Of a stretch of DNA of 36,122 bases, positions 1-7,273 are shown piece after piece. This DNA is from an uncultured Clostridia bacterium (GTDB taxonomy: Bacteria; Bacillota; Clostridia; Oscillospirales; Acutalibacteraceae), in assembly GCA_946184925.1 (NCBI GenBank), contig CAMHHL010000015.1:1-36122 (forward strand). The letters are read 5' to 3'. The first letter of the stretch is position 1, and every line of letters begins with the position of its first letter. The position numbers and the translations under genes are program-made. The notes below the pieces were generated by a model. It searched no databases, had not been told where the DNA came from, and worked only from the letters and a program-made list of their open reading frames with translations.

Positions 1-18
1 AACAAGTTGTCGGCGACA

Positions 19-36
19 CCTTCCCCCAAGGGAAGG
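19..36. repeat. Short hairpin repeat CCTTCCC-CCAA-GGGAAGG
   Basis: A perfect 7-bp stem with a 4-base loop, just past the 3' end of mutS2. The surrounding bases 16-42 resemble 13760-13786 (ACACCT..CCCCAAGGG.AGGCT), so this is one copy of a dispersed intergenic repeat. The neighbouring bases 57-95 are AT-rich and carry AATTGCTAATT-type simple repeats. No strong T-run is seen, so a terminator role for mutS2 is only possible. Confidence 0.6.
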
Positions 37-89
37 CTCGGTGCGTTTCCGCTACATTAATTGCTAATTGCACATTGAAAATTGCTAAT

Positions 90-2453
90 TCATTTAAGCT
101 CCACAATCGTAACTCCGCTTTCGCCCTCGCCGAAATTACCGAGGCGAAAGCTTTTTACATATTTTGAATGCCGCAGGTGCTTTTGGATTTCCGCTCTGAG
201 CACGCCGGTTCCCTTGCCGTGGATAATCGTGAGCTGCTCGACGTTGGTGAGAATCGCGCTGTCAATTGCGCTGTCAACCGTCATGATAGCCTCTATTGCC
301 GTCTGACCGCGCACGTCAATTTCGGTGACGGGGCGTGTGTTGACGTTTGAGGGAACGGTGCGGCGGTTTCTGTACGGGCTTTTCTGTTTTTGTGCCGAGG
401 AGTTTTTCAACCGTAGGTTGCTGAGCTCAACGCGCGTTTTGATTATTCCTGCCTGCACGAGCACCATGTTGTCCTTGTCGGGCAGGGCGAGCACAACGGC
501 GTCCTTGTCGATGTCATAGATGTGCACGTCGTCGCCGACCTTGAGAGCGCGCGGAAGCTTGTATCCGCTGTCGCTTTTGCGTTTTTCGACAGGGTTTGAA
601 CTGTCATCGAGGTTGTTGAGCTCACGTCTCAGCTTTGCGCGTGATTCGGCGTCGTCCGCCTTTGATTTTCTCAGCTTGTCGAGCTCGTCCATGAGCGCAT
701 ACGCCTGAGCCTTTGTGCGCGAAACGATTCTTTCCGCCTCGGCTCTCGCTCTCTCGAGCTCGTTCTGAGCCTGTTTTTTGGCGCGGTTGAGCTCGTTCTC
801 AGCCTTCTGCTTTTCGGTGTTGGCTTTTTGGGTGAGCTTCTGGGCGCTGTCAAGCTGTTTTTCAAGGCTCTGACGGCGGCTCTCCAGAGTTTGAACTACG
901 TCCTCGAACTGTCTGCTGTCCTCGCCGACGAGCTCCTTGGCACGGTTGACAACGTTGATGTCCATTCCCAGACGTTGGCTAATCGCGAACGCGTTGCTCT
1001 TGCCGGGAACGCCTATGAGCAGGCGATACGTCGGACGGAGAGTTTTGATGTCAAACTCACAGCTGCCGTTCTCGATTCCCTCGGTTCTCAGGGCAAATTC
1101 CTTTAGCTCGGCATAGTGGGTTGTGCTGGCGATTTTAGCGCCCTTGCTGCGGAGCTTTTCAAGAATCGCGATTGCAAGCGCCGCTCCCTCGACCGGGTCC
1201 GTGCCTGCGCCGAGTTCATCAATCAGCGCGAGGGTTGAGCTGTTCGCCTTTTTGAGTATTTCTATTATATTTGTCATATGAGCCGAAAATGTCGAAAGGC
1301 TCTGCTCAATGCTCTGTTCATCGCCGATATCGACGAGCACGCGCTGGAATACCGACAGCCGGCAGTTGTCGCCTGCCGGAATCATCAGTCCGCACATCGC
1401 CATCAGCGTGAGAAGTCCGATGGTTTTCAGCGTTACGGTCTTGCCGCCGGTGTTGGGGCCGGTGATAACGAGGGTGTCAAAGCTCTCGCCGAGGCTCACG
1501 TCAACCGGGACGACCTTTTTGGCGTCAATCAGCGGATGTCTCGCCTTTTTGAGTTCTATGAGCCCTTTGTCATTGAGAATGGGTACGGTGGCTTTCATTT
1601 TATATGCAAGGTCAGCCTTCGCGAAAATCACGTCAAGCTCGCAAAGACACCTGTAGCTTTCGATTATTCTGTCAGCGGCAGAGCCTGCGAGCGCGGAAAG
1701 CTCCTGCAAAATCCTCTCAATCTCCGCGTCCTCCTTGGCGAGCAGCACACGGATGTCGTTGTTTGCCTGAACAACGCCCATCGGTTCGATGAAAAGCGTT
1801 GCTCCGCTCGCGCTTGTGTCGTGGACAAGTCCGGGCACATTGCCGCGGCATTCCGCCTTTACGGGAACGACGAACCGTCCGTCGCGCTGGGTTATGATTG
1901 CGTCCTGCAGATACTTTTGGTATGTACTGCTGCGCACGATTTTTTCGAGCACCTCTCTCGCCTTTGAGCCGGCGGTGCGGATTTTTCGCCTGATGTCCGC
2001 GAGGGCAGGGGAAGCGTTGTCACTGAGCTCGTCCTCGCTTAATATGCACGAGGTTATTTTGTCCTCAAGAAACTTGTTTGGCACAAGTCCGCTGAACAGC
2101 GGGTCGAGCGTCGTTGACGATGAAGCGCACTTCGCGTGCCAGCTCTTAACCGCGCGGATAACGCGAAGAACCGAGGCGATTCTCAAAAGCTCCCTCGCGG
2201 TGAGGATTCCGCCTGCTTCGCCGCGGCGGAGCTCGTTCGCGACGTTGCGAAGGCTTCCGAACGACGGCGCGCCGAATTTGCCGGTGAGTACAAAGGCGTC
2301 GTCGGTCATTTTCAGGTTGTGCTCAGCTCTTTTAAGGTCGTGCTCCGGGGTGAGCGCGAGGGCAAGCTCGCGGCTGTCGGCGCACGAGGTTCTATCGGCG
2401 AGCATATTCAGTATTTTGTCGAGCTCGAGGGCTCTGTAATGTCTGTTTTCCAT
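90..2453 (-). CDS. mutS2: Endonuclease MutS2
   Basis: A 787-residue MutS2, full length for the family. The MutS-type ATPase core has a Walker A (GPNTGGKT, about residues 333-340) and a Walker B (LALIDELGAGTDP). A long charged coiled coil follows (about 520-640), and the C-terminal Smr nuclease domain starts at EIDVRGQTAIEA and contains IIHGKGTGVLR. MutS2 proteins are implicated in suppressing recombination and in rescue of collided ribosomes; they are not mismatch-repair MutS. The N-terminal mismatch-recognition domain of MutS1 is absent, as expected. The start ATG lies 10 bases after the recO stop with only a weak ribosome site, so it is probably read from the era-yqzL-recO transcript. It is the last gene of that minus-strand group. 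Confidence 0.96.
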   Translation of the reverse strand: MENRHYRALELDKILNMLADRTSCADSRELALALTPEHDLKRAEHNLKMTDDAFVLTGKFGAPSFGSLRNVANELRRGEAGGILTARELLRIASVLRVIRAVKSWHAKCASSSTTLDPLFSGLVPNKFLEDKITSCILSEDELSDNASPALADIRRKIRTAGSKAREVLEKIVRSSTYQKYLQDAIITQRDGRFVVPVKAECRGNVPGLVHDTSASGATLFIEPMGVVQANNDIRVLLAKEDAEIERILQELSALAGSAADRIIESYRCLCELDVIFAKADLAYKMKATVPILNDKGLIELKKARHPLIDAKKVVPVDVSLGESFDTLVITGPNTGGKTVTLKTIGLLTLMAMCGLMIPAGDNCRLSVFQRVLVDIGDEQSIEQSLSTFSAHMTNIIEILKKANSSTLALIDELGAGTDPVEGAALAIAILEKLRSKGAKIASTTHYAELKEFALRTEGIENGSCEFDIKTLRPTYRLLIGVPGKSNAFAISQRLGMDINVVNRAKELVGEDSRQFEDVVQTLESRRQSLEKQLDSAQKLTQKANTEKQKAENELNRAKKQAQNELERARAEAERIVSRTKAQAYALMDELDKLRKSKADDAESRAKLRRELNNLDDSSNPVEKRKSDSGYKLPRALKVGDDVHIYDIDKDAVVLALPDKDNMVLVQAGIIKTRVELSNLRLKNSSAQKQKSPYRNRRTVPSNVNTRPVTEIDVRGQTAIEAIMTVDSAIDSAILTNVEQLTIIHGKGTGVLRAEIQKHLRHSKYVKSFRLGNFGEGESGVTIVELK

Positions 2454-2463
2454 AGCTTTACCG

Positions 2464-3213
2464 TTACATTATAGTTTTTAAGAATTTCAGTGTTTTGAAG
2501 TCGCGTTCGAGGATGAAGCGGATGTACTCCTCGCTGCAAAAATTCAGCGACCTGATGTCGTCCGCGGGAATTGTGAACGAGAACAGCTTGTCCGAATCCG
2601 CGTAGCAGCAGTGGCGCAGGGCGTGCAGAACGCTGCGGTTGAGCGAAACGCGGAAGCTGTCGTCGCCTGTTGATTCGCGGCAGTCGGCGCAGAGCAGCTG
2701 TCCCGTCCGCGGCAGGAAGAACATTCTGTCCTTCTCATACTCTCCGCATTCGCGGCACATCATTATGTCGGGCATGTAGCCTGCAAGACACATCAGCCTC
2801 AGCTCCACGCACGGCTTGACGATGCCGAGCGGAAGCTTGCCTTCCGAGAGCAGATACAGCGCGTTGAGAATCAGTCTGAGCTGTTCATTCGCCGGCTGCT
2901 CCTTGGGACAAATCGCTCCGGCAAGCTCGCAGAAGTACTGCGCCGCGTACATGTTCTCGATGCTGTTTCTCAGTCCCGAGAAGATTTTCAGAGCCTTTGC
3001 GTCGCCGATTATGTAGCTCTCCCTGCCTTGATGGAGGGTGAGCCTTGAGTAACAGAGCAGCCCGGTGGCGGCGCACTTGGGGCTTTTGATGTCCTTGGCG
3101 CCGTGGGCGAAGCCCTTGACAACGCCGTGACTTTCGGTCAGGGCGGTGACGAGCTTATCCTTCTCCCCGATATTCTGCTCCTTGATAATCAGTCCGTTGG
3201 TTATGAATTTCAT
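2464..3213 (-). CDS. recO: DNA repair protein RecO
   Basis: A 249-residue RecO, normal length. RecO loads RecA onto SSB-coated single-stranded DNA together with RecR in gap repair. The N-terminal OB-fold opens with a typical 'GLIIKEQNIGEKDKLVTAL' segment. The central part carries a four-cysteine zinc site (CRECG ... CADCRES, about residues 153-180), seen in many Firmicutes RecO proteins. No good ribosome site precedes the ATG; instead the upstream yqzL-like reading frame runs 59 bases into recO, which suggests translational coupling. The order era-yqzL-recO matches Bacillus. Confidence 0.95.
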   Translation of the reverse strand: MKFITNGLIIKEQNIGEKDKLVTALTESHGVVKGFAHGAKDIKSPKCAATGLLCYSRLTLHQGRESYIIGDAKALKIFSGLRNSIENMYAAQYFCELAGAICPKEQPANEQLRLILNALYLLSEGKLPLGIVKPCVELRLMCLAGYMPDIMMCRECGEYEKDRMFFLPRTGQLLCADCRESTGDDSFRVSLNRSVLHALRHCCYADSDKLFSFTIPADDIRSLNFCSEEYIRFILERDFKTLKFLKTIM

Positions 3214-3328
3214 TCTGTTCCACCGACATTTCGTCCAAAAAACTGTTGTTGTGAATACTTTTGTAGATTAAATAGTCATATATGCTTCCGCTCTTGAAAA
3301 ACGAGTTCCATGCGTCAAGCTCATTCAT
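3155..3328 (-). CDS. yqzL: YqzL-like small protein
   Basis: A 57-residue small protein between era and recO. The N-terminal half (MNELDAWNSFFKSGSIYDYL then IYK) resembles the YqzL family pattern of a Trp, a Phe, then TGSIDxYLLYK. Its position, directly after era and before recO, is where Bacillus keeps yqzL. I chose the ATG at 3328 because AGGGTGA lies a suitable distance upstream; ATG 3334 and GTG 3337 are in frame but too close to that site. The last 19 codons overlap the start of recO in another frame, so the C-terminal part may be under little selection. The function of YqzL is unknown. The call rests on motif plus synteny. Confidence 0.72.
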   Translation of the reverse strand: MNELDAWNSFFKSGSIYDYLIYKSIHNNSFLDEMSVEQNEIHNQRTDYQGAEYRGEG

Positions 3329-3400
3329 AGTCATCACCCTGACTATTTTGTGAGCGGACTGAGCGTTTATCAGCGGAAATTTTTGGTTTATATTATTGCT

Positions 3401-4318
3401 TTATTGCTTGAAGTCGTTTTCGTCGTAGCCGAAATTGCGCATTTGCTGAATGCTGTTGCGCCAGTCCTCTTTGACCTTAATCCAGGTTTGCAGAAAAACC
3501 TTGCAGCCGAAGAAGTTCTCCATGTCCTGACGCGCGAAGGCTGAGATTTTTTTGAGCATTGAGCCGCCCTTGCCGATGAGAATCCGCTTGTGGGTTTCGC
3601 GCTCGCAGTAGATTGTCGCGTCAACGTCGAGAATTTCCTTGTTCTCGCGCATGCGCATTTTTTCGATTACAACGGCGATTCCGTGGGGGATTTCCTTGTC
3701 TGTCAGGCGAAGGATTTTCTCGCGTATCGTCTCGGCGGCGAGAACTCTCTCGGGCTGGTCGGTGAGAGTGTCGTCCTCAAAGAAGTGACCACCCTCGACA
3801 GCCTGAGCGCTGAGCTCGGATTTGAGCTCCCGAAGTCCGCTCCCGTCCTGAGCCGAAACAGGCACAACCGCGTCAAAGTTATAGAGCGCGCTGTACTCGA
3901 GAATCTGCTTCATCAGCACGTTCTTCTCCTTTAAAGTGTCAATCTTGTTGATTGCGAGGATTGCCGGAATTTGCATCGACTTGAATTTTTCAATCAGGTT
4001 CTTTTCCGTTGCGCCGGCTTCTCTGCCGGCTTCAACAACGAGCATGCAGCAGTCAACACCGCTCACGCTCTCGCTGACGGAACGAACCATGTATTTTCCG
4101 AGGCTGTTCCTCGGCTTGTGCATTCCGGGTGTGTCAACAAACACGAGCTGAACGTCGCCCTCGGTCAGCACGCCTGTGATTCGTGTGCGCGTTGTCTGCG
4201 GCTTTGAGGATACTATCGCGACCTTCGCGCCGAGAATCCGGTTGAGCAGCGAGCTCTTGCCCACGTTCGGTCTGCCGACTATGGCTATAAACGCCGATTT
4301 CTTCGATGTATTGTTCAT
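3401..4318 (-). CDS. era: GTPase Era
   Basis: A 305-residue Era GTPase. G1 is GRPNVGKSS (residues 15-23), G3 is DTPG, G4 is NKID, and a C-terminal KH domain (about 210-290) carries IGKGGSMLKKI. Era binds the 3' end of 16S rRNA and acts as a checkpoint in 30S ribosome assembly at the membrane. The ATG is preceded by GAAAGGAAAC. In many Firmicutes era follows phoH-ybeY-dgkA(-cdd) directly. Here the same order is kept, but a 506-base repeat-filled gap separates it from dgkA, and cdd is absent, so era probably needs its own promoter (candidate at 4351-4379). Confidence 0.97.
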   Translation of the reverse strand: MNNTSKKSAFIAIVGRPNVGKSSLLNRILGAKVAIVSSKPQTTRTRITGVLTEGDVQLVFVDTPGMHKPRNSLGKYMVRSVSESVSGVDCCMLVVEAGREAGATEKNLIEKFKSMQIPAILAINKIDTLKEKNVLMKQILEYSALYNFDAVVPVSAQDGSGLRELKSELSAQAVEGGHFFEDDTLTDQPERVLAAETIREKILRLTDKEIPHGIAVVIEKMRMRENKEILDVDATIYCERETHKRILIGKGGSMLKKISAFARQDMENFFGCKVFLQTWIKVKEDWRNSIQQMRNFGYDENDFKQ

Positions 4319-4350
4319 AATGTTTCCTTTCTGTATTGCGGTGGTCTATG

Positions 4351-4379
4351 ATTATAGTTGTAGCGGCCGGGTTCCCAAA
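4351..4379 (-). promoter_or_regulatory. Candidate promoter for era
   Basis: On the minus strand a perfect TATAAT (4356-4351) lies 17 bases after TTTGGG (4379-4374), about 30 bases upstream of the era start. The -10 is ideal and the -35 is poor. It is supported mainly by the dgkA terminator upstream, which would otherwise leave era-recO-mutS2 without a promoter. Confidence 0.45.
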
Positions 4380-4395
4380 TACGTGATATATTTGG

Positions 4396-4628
4396 CAAGT
4401 TGTAAGTGATAAGTTATTGTCGTGCAGAGTTGTAAGCGGTAAGTTGTAAGTGGTAAGTTGTGGTCGGGCAGACAGATTGCGAGATACTTACGTTTAGTGC
4501 CCGACAGAATTATTATGCTGCTTGCGCAGCAAGCATATAAATATTTTCGGCTATACGACGTTGTTTTTCTATACGACCTATCTACTCGACCATAACTTAC
4601 AACTTCCTGCTTACAACTTACAACTTAA
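4396..4628 (+). repeat. Palindromic intergenic element, copy A
   Basis: An imperfect inverted repeat. The left arm is built from AAGTTGTAAG units (4396-4464) and the right arm is their reverse complement (CGACC..AACTTACAACTT, to 4628). Between them are a long-looped hairpin with a GTCGGGCA/TGCCCGAC stem (4464-4505), a small palindrome around TGCTTGCGCAGCAAGC, and two CTATACGAC motifs. Copies D (17688) and E (33509) share the same core. This copy has an extra left arm: the arm plus TCGTGCAG (4396-4427) is followed by a second arm. No ORF is convincing. It resembles a MITE or a structured-RNA element, but no transposase or target duplication is visible. Confidence 0.85.
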
Positions 4629-4633
4629 CAGAC

Positions 4634-4793
4634 GTTTGATAGGACAGCAACACACAGCCCAACGTCACCTTTACAGTCGTCGGTTCGGAGCAGTTGCCAC
4701 AGCCAGCGTTATCTTTACAGACGTCGGATAGGACAGCAACACACAGCCCAAACACAACTTTTGATAGGAGAAGTCACGTAACAGGGTAGAGAT
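4634..4793 (+). repeat. Mosaic TTGATAGGA array, locus A
   Basis: The array starts 6 bases after the palindrome. Modules in order: GTTTGATAGGACAGCAACAC + ACAGCCC; a CGTCACCTTTACAG linker; CGGTTCGGAGCAG + CACAGCC; a second CTTTACAGACG linker; CGGATAGGACAGC + ACACAGCCC; and the closing TTGATAGGAGAAGTCACG + AACAGGGTAGAGAT. The same modules recur in other orders at 7011, 13788, 17893 and 33715. No gene is visible inside. Confidence 0.85.
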
Positions 4794-4795
4794 AA

Positions 4796-4824
4796 TAAAA
4801 AACCGCCGCGAGGGTGCGGCGGAG
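4796..4824 (-). terminator. Terminator after dgkA
   Basis: On the minus strand CCGCCGC, a 6-base loop and GCGGCGG are followed directly by six T. It ends the phoH-ybeY-dgkA transcript, right next to the array at locus A. Confidence 0.9.
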
Positions 4825-5301
4825 TTATTTGGTTTTGCGAAAAAGCTTCGCGATACCTTCGGGACCGGGCACAATAAATACTATCGATATTATAATGGAA
4901 ATGATTAATAAAATCAATAGCGGTATGTTGCCGAGAAAGAAAGAGAAGATGTTCGCAATCCTGCCGAAGTCGAGGTAGAGCATAACGGCGATGACAACGG
5001 CGAACGCCGAGAGTGCGAGAACCGCTCCCGCGGCTGCGTCCTTGGCGACTTTTATGAGCGCGTCGCGTTCCTTTGTCACCCTGTCGGCGAGGTTCTCGAG
5101 CGCTGTGTTGAACAGTTCAGCGGCGAGAATCGCCCCGATGAGCAGCAGAATCAGCGTCCACTGGGCGCGGCTGAAGTCGTAGAACAAGCCGAAGATAATG
5201 ACGTAGAAAGCCGCCACAAGGTGAAAGCGAAAGTGACCTTCATTTTTTATTGTGTGCCATATTCCGCAGAATGCGGCGCCGAAGCTTCTGAGCTGACGCA
5301 T
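4825..5301 (-). CDS. dgkA: Undecaprenol/diacylglycerol kinase
   Basis: A 158-residue membrane kinase of the DgkA family. The signature is ELFNTALENLADRV (about residues 61-74) followed by KVAKDAAAGAVL, which carry the catalytic and metal-binding acidic residues. Gram-positive members phosphorylate undecaprenol (recycling the lipid carrier for cell-wall synthesis) or diacylglycerol. Hydrophobic stretches fall at about 26-45, 48-62, 92-112 and 121-148. Typical Gram-positive DgkA proteins are nearer 120-135 residues, so the last hydrophobic segment plus basic tail is an extension. Start and ybeY stop overlap by one base (TAATG), so the two are translationally coupled. Confidence 0.92.
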   Translation of the reverse strand: MRQLRSFGAAFCGIWHTIKNEGHFRFHLVAAFYVIIFGLFYDFSRAQWTLILLLIGAILAAELFNTALENLADRVTKERDALIKVAKDAAAGAVLALSAFAVVIAVMLYLDFGRIANIFSFFLGNIPLLILLIISIIISIVFIVPGPEGIAKLFRKTK

Positions 5302-5804
5302 TATTCGGAAACAATGTAGCTTGACGAAGCCGGGAGTCCGAGCCTTTCCATGACAAGTTCTTCCTTTTCTCTCATTCTTACCTTTTCGAGGGCTTCCATG
5401 TGGTCATAGCCGAGCAGGTGAAGCACACTGTGTGCCGTGAGATAGCCGACCTCTCTCTGGAGTGAGTGTCCGAAGGCTTCCGCCTGTTCGACGGCTTTTT
5501 CCATCGAGATTACAACGTCGCCGAGGATTTTGGCGCCGGTCTCGAGGTTGGTGTCGTACTGTCCGTTTTCTCCCATGGGGAAGGAGAGCACGTCTGTCTC
5601 GCTGTCGATTCCGCGGTACTGAGCGTTGAGCTTGCGGATGTTTTCGTTATCCGTGAAGGTTACGCTGATTTCAGCCGGCTCGGTGAATTCCTCGAGCTGA
5701 AGTACAGCGTGACAACAGCGTCTGATGAGCATTCTCAGCCCTGTAGGGATTTTGACAGCCTTCTGGTTGTTTGTAATGATTACGCGAATCTTGTTATCTG
5801 TCAT
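5301..5804 (-). CDS. ybeY: Endoribonuclease YbeY
   Basis: A 167-residue YbeY metalloprotease-fold RNase, involved in 16S rRNA 3'-end maturation and ribosome quality control. The zinc site H-x3-H-x5-H is intact in AHSVLHLLGYDHM (about residues 130-142). The segment GIDSETDVLSFP is the usual conserved block before it. The start overlaps the end of phoH by 11 bases and the stop overlaps the dgkA start, so phoH-ybeY-dgkA is one tightly coupled operon. Confidence 0.96.
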   Translation of the reverse strand: MTDNKIRVIITNNQKAVKIPTGLRMLIRRCCHAVLQLEEFTEPAEISVTFTDNENIRKLNAQYRGIDSETDVLSFPMGENGQYDTNLETGAKILGDVVISMEKAVEQAEAFGHSLQREVGYLTAHSVLHLLGYDHMEALEKVRMREKEELVMERLGLPASSSYIVSE

Positions 5805-6759
5805 GCTTTGTTACCTCACTTTTCTCGTATGCTTTTATGATGTCCTGCACAAGTCTGTGTCTTACAACGTCCTTTTCGTTAAAACGGCACTGCGCGATGT
5901 CGTCAATGCCCTTGAGTATGCGGAGACAGTCCTTCAGACCGCTCCTTGCTCCGTTCGGCAAATCAATCTGGGTGATGTCGCCGGTGATGACCATTTTGCT
6001 GTTGAAGCCGAGGCGCGTCAGGAACATTTTCATCTGTTCTTTGGTGGTGTTCTGGGCTTCGTCGAGGATGATGAAGCTGTCGTCGAGCGTGCGTCCGCGC
6101 ATATACGCGAGCGGCGCGATTTCGATGTTGCCTCTCTCGACGTATTTCTGGTAGGTCTCAACCCCGAGCATATCAAACAGCGCGTCGTAAAGCGGACGAA
6201 GATACGGGTCAACCTTGCTCTGAAGGTCGCCTGGCAGGAAGCCGAGCTTTTCGCCTGCCTCAACCGCAGGACGGGTGAGGATAATTCGGTTGATTTGCTT
6301 GCTCCTGAACGCAGTTACCGCCATAGCCACCGCAAGGTAGGTCTTGCCTGTTCCGGCAGGACCGACGCCGAAGGTGACCGTGTGCTCCGCAATTGCACGG
6401 CAGTACTTCTTCTGTCCGATAGTTTTGGGCTTTATGGGCTTGCCCTTGGCTGTAATGCAAATACAGTCGTCGGCAAGCTGGGAGAGGTTCTCGGAGCTTC
6501 CGTCCTTGACGGAGGCAATGCAGTAGCGCACGTTCTGCTCGCTGAGCGTTTCGCCGCGGTTGATGAAGTGCATCAGAGCCTCGATAACCTTTCCGGTTTT
6601 GAATACGTTTTCCTCGTCGCCGCTGATTTTCAGCTCGTCCGAGCGCATAGTGACCTTGACGTTAAATTCTCTCTCGATGAGCTTGATGTTCTCGTCAAAG
6701 CTTCCGAACAGCGCGACGGCGTGCTCGGTTCGTCCTATACTGAAATATTTGTCCGTAAT
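5794..6759 (-). CDS. phoH: PhoH family ATPase, probable ATT start
   Basis: A PhoH-type P-loop ATPase (putative RNA-linked ATPase/helicase). Walker A is GPAGTGKT, Walker B is FIILDEAQN, and VITGDITQIDLP follows. The first ATG is at 6648, but the frame continues 37 codons upstream with typical PhoH N-terminal sequence (HAVALFGSFDENIKLIEREF), which precedes the KH-like region. No ATG, GTG or TTG lies in frame in that extension. An in-frame ATT at 6759 sits 5 bases after GGGAG (6769-6765), with an in-frame TAA 4 codons further up, so ATT is the likely start and gives 321 residues, close to the family norm. Certain: the family. Inferred: the start. Confidence 0.93.
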   Translation of the reverse strand: MTDKYFSIGRTEHAVALFGSFDENIKLIEREFNVKVTMRSDELKISGDEENVFKTGKVIEALMHFINRGETLSEQNVRYCIASVKDGSSENLSQLADDCICITAKGKPIKPKTIGQKKYCRAIAEHTVTFGVGPAGTGKTYLAVAMAVTAFRSKQINRIILTRPAVEAGEKLGFLPGDLQSKVDPYLRPLYDALFDMLGVETYQKYVERGNIEIAPLAYMRGRTLDDSFIILDEAQNTTKEQMKMFLTRLGFNSKMVITGDITQIDLPNGARSGLKDCLRILKGIDDIAQCRFNEKDVVRHRLVQDIIKAYEKSEVTKHDR

Positions 6760-6805
6760 AACAACTCCCGATTATAATTTGTGCAGTATTGTTTCGGTCG
6801 CGAAC

Positions 6806-6835
6806 ATTATAGCACAAATGAATGAGAAAAGTCAG
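6806..6835 (-). promoter_or_regulatory. Candidate promoter for phoH-ybeY-dgkA
   Basis: On the minus strand TGCTATAAT (an extended -10; TATAAT at 6811-6806) lies 18 bases after CTGACT (6835-6830). It is about 47 bases upstream of the proposed phoH start. Confidence 0.6.
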
Positions 6836-6857
6836 CATAAATTTAAAAAAAATCGCT

Positions 6858-6910
6858 ACCGTGCGAAAATTTTGTACAAACTATTCAAAAATGTATGATT
6901 ATCGCACGGT
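6858..6910. repeat. Long-looped inverted repeat ACCGTGCGA/TCGCACGGT
   Basis: Two perfect 9-base arms (6858-6866, 6902-6910) with a 35-base AT-rich interior that continues the pairing imperfectly (AAAATTTTGTACA against TGTATGATTA). It lies between the phoH promoter and the ylxM array. It could be an operator, a bidirectional terminator or a small mobile-element remnant; the sequence does not decide. The rest of 6911-7010 shows nothing recognisable. Confidence 0.6.
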
Positions 6911-7010
6911 GGAATATACACATTTAGTTATCTTTGACGGAGTTTGCGCAGAATTTTCGTGCTTTTGCACAGTCCCGGCGTTTCGTACAGAAACCGTAAT
7001 AAATAGGAAA

Positions 7011-7180
7011 CGTCGTCGGATAGGACAGCGACACACAGCCCAACGTTATCTTTACAGACTTTTGATAGGATAGCGACACACAGCCCAAACTACGCACAAC
7101 GTCAGTTGCGTATGATAGGACATCAACACACAGCCCAAGCCAAACGCTTGATAGGAGAAGTCACATAACAGGGTAGAGAA
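7011..7180 (+). repeat. Mosaic TTGATAGGA array, locus B
   Basis: Modules in order: CGTCGGATAGGACAGCGAC + ACACAGCCC; a CGTTATCTTTACAGAC linker; TTTTGATAGGATAGCGAC + ACACAGCCC; the small hairpin module CGCACAACGTCAGTTGCG; ATGATAGGACATCAAC + ACACAGCCC; and the closing CTTGATAGGAGAAGTCAC + AACAGGGTAGAGA. There is no palindromic element in front of this copy. The ylxM promoter starts 9 bases after its end. Confidence 0.85.
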
Positions 7181-7188
7181 AGAAAAGC

Positions 7189-7217
7189 TTGACAAATGGG
7201 TGGGAGTGTATTATAAT
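7189..7217 (+). promoter_or_regulatory. Consensus promoter for ylxM-ffh
   Basis: Perfect TTGACA (7189-7194), 17-base spacer, perfect TATAAT (7212-7217). The predicted start of transcription is about 7224. It lies 57 bases upstream of the ylxM start. Confidence 0.92.
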
Positions 7218-7225
7218 TGTGTAGC

Positions 7226-7246
7226 TGTAAAGCAAAAAGCTTTACA
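7226..7246 (+). promoter_or_regulatory. 5'-end hairpin of the ylxM-ffh mRNA
   Basis: TGTAAAGC, loop AAAAA, GCTTTACA: a perfect 8-bp stem beginning almost at the predicted transcript start. No T-run follows, so it is not a terminator. A role in protecting the 5' end of the transcript is possible but inferred. Confidence 0.6.
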
Positions 7247-7273
7247 CCCAATTTGCTGAAAGGCAGAGAATAA

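Noticed and set aside
1278..1967. A 229-codon plus-strand frame opposite mutS2
   Set aside because: It is the shadow of a GC-rich conserved gene; the protein shows no domain and no start signals.
4396..4628. Insertion sequence or transposase remnant
   Set aside because: No transposase frame, even fragmentary, is visible and no clear target duplication could be found. It is kept as an unclassified palindromic element.
5725..6777. A 350-codon open frame on the plus strand opposite phoH
   Set aside because: It is the mirror frame of phoH/ybeY, kept open by codon bias. There is no ribosome site or family motif, while the minus strand has full PhoH motifs.
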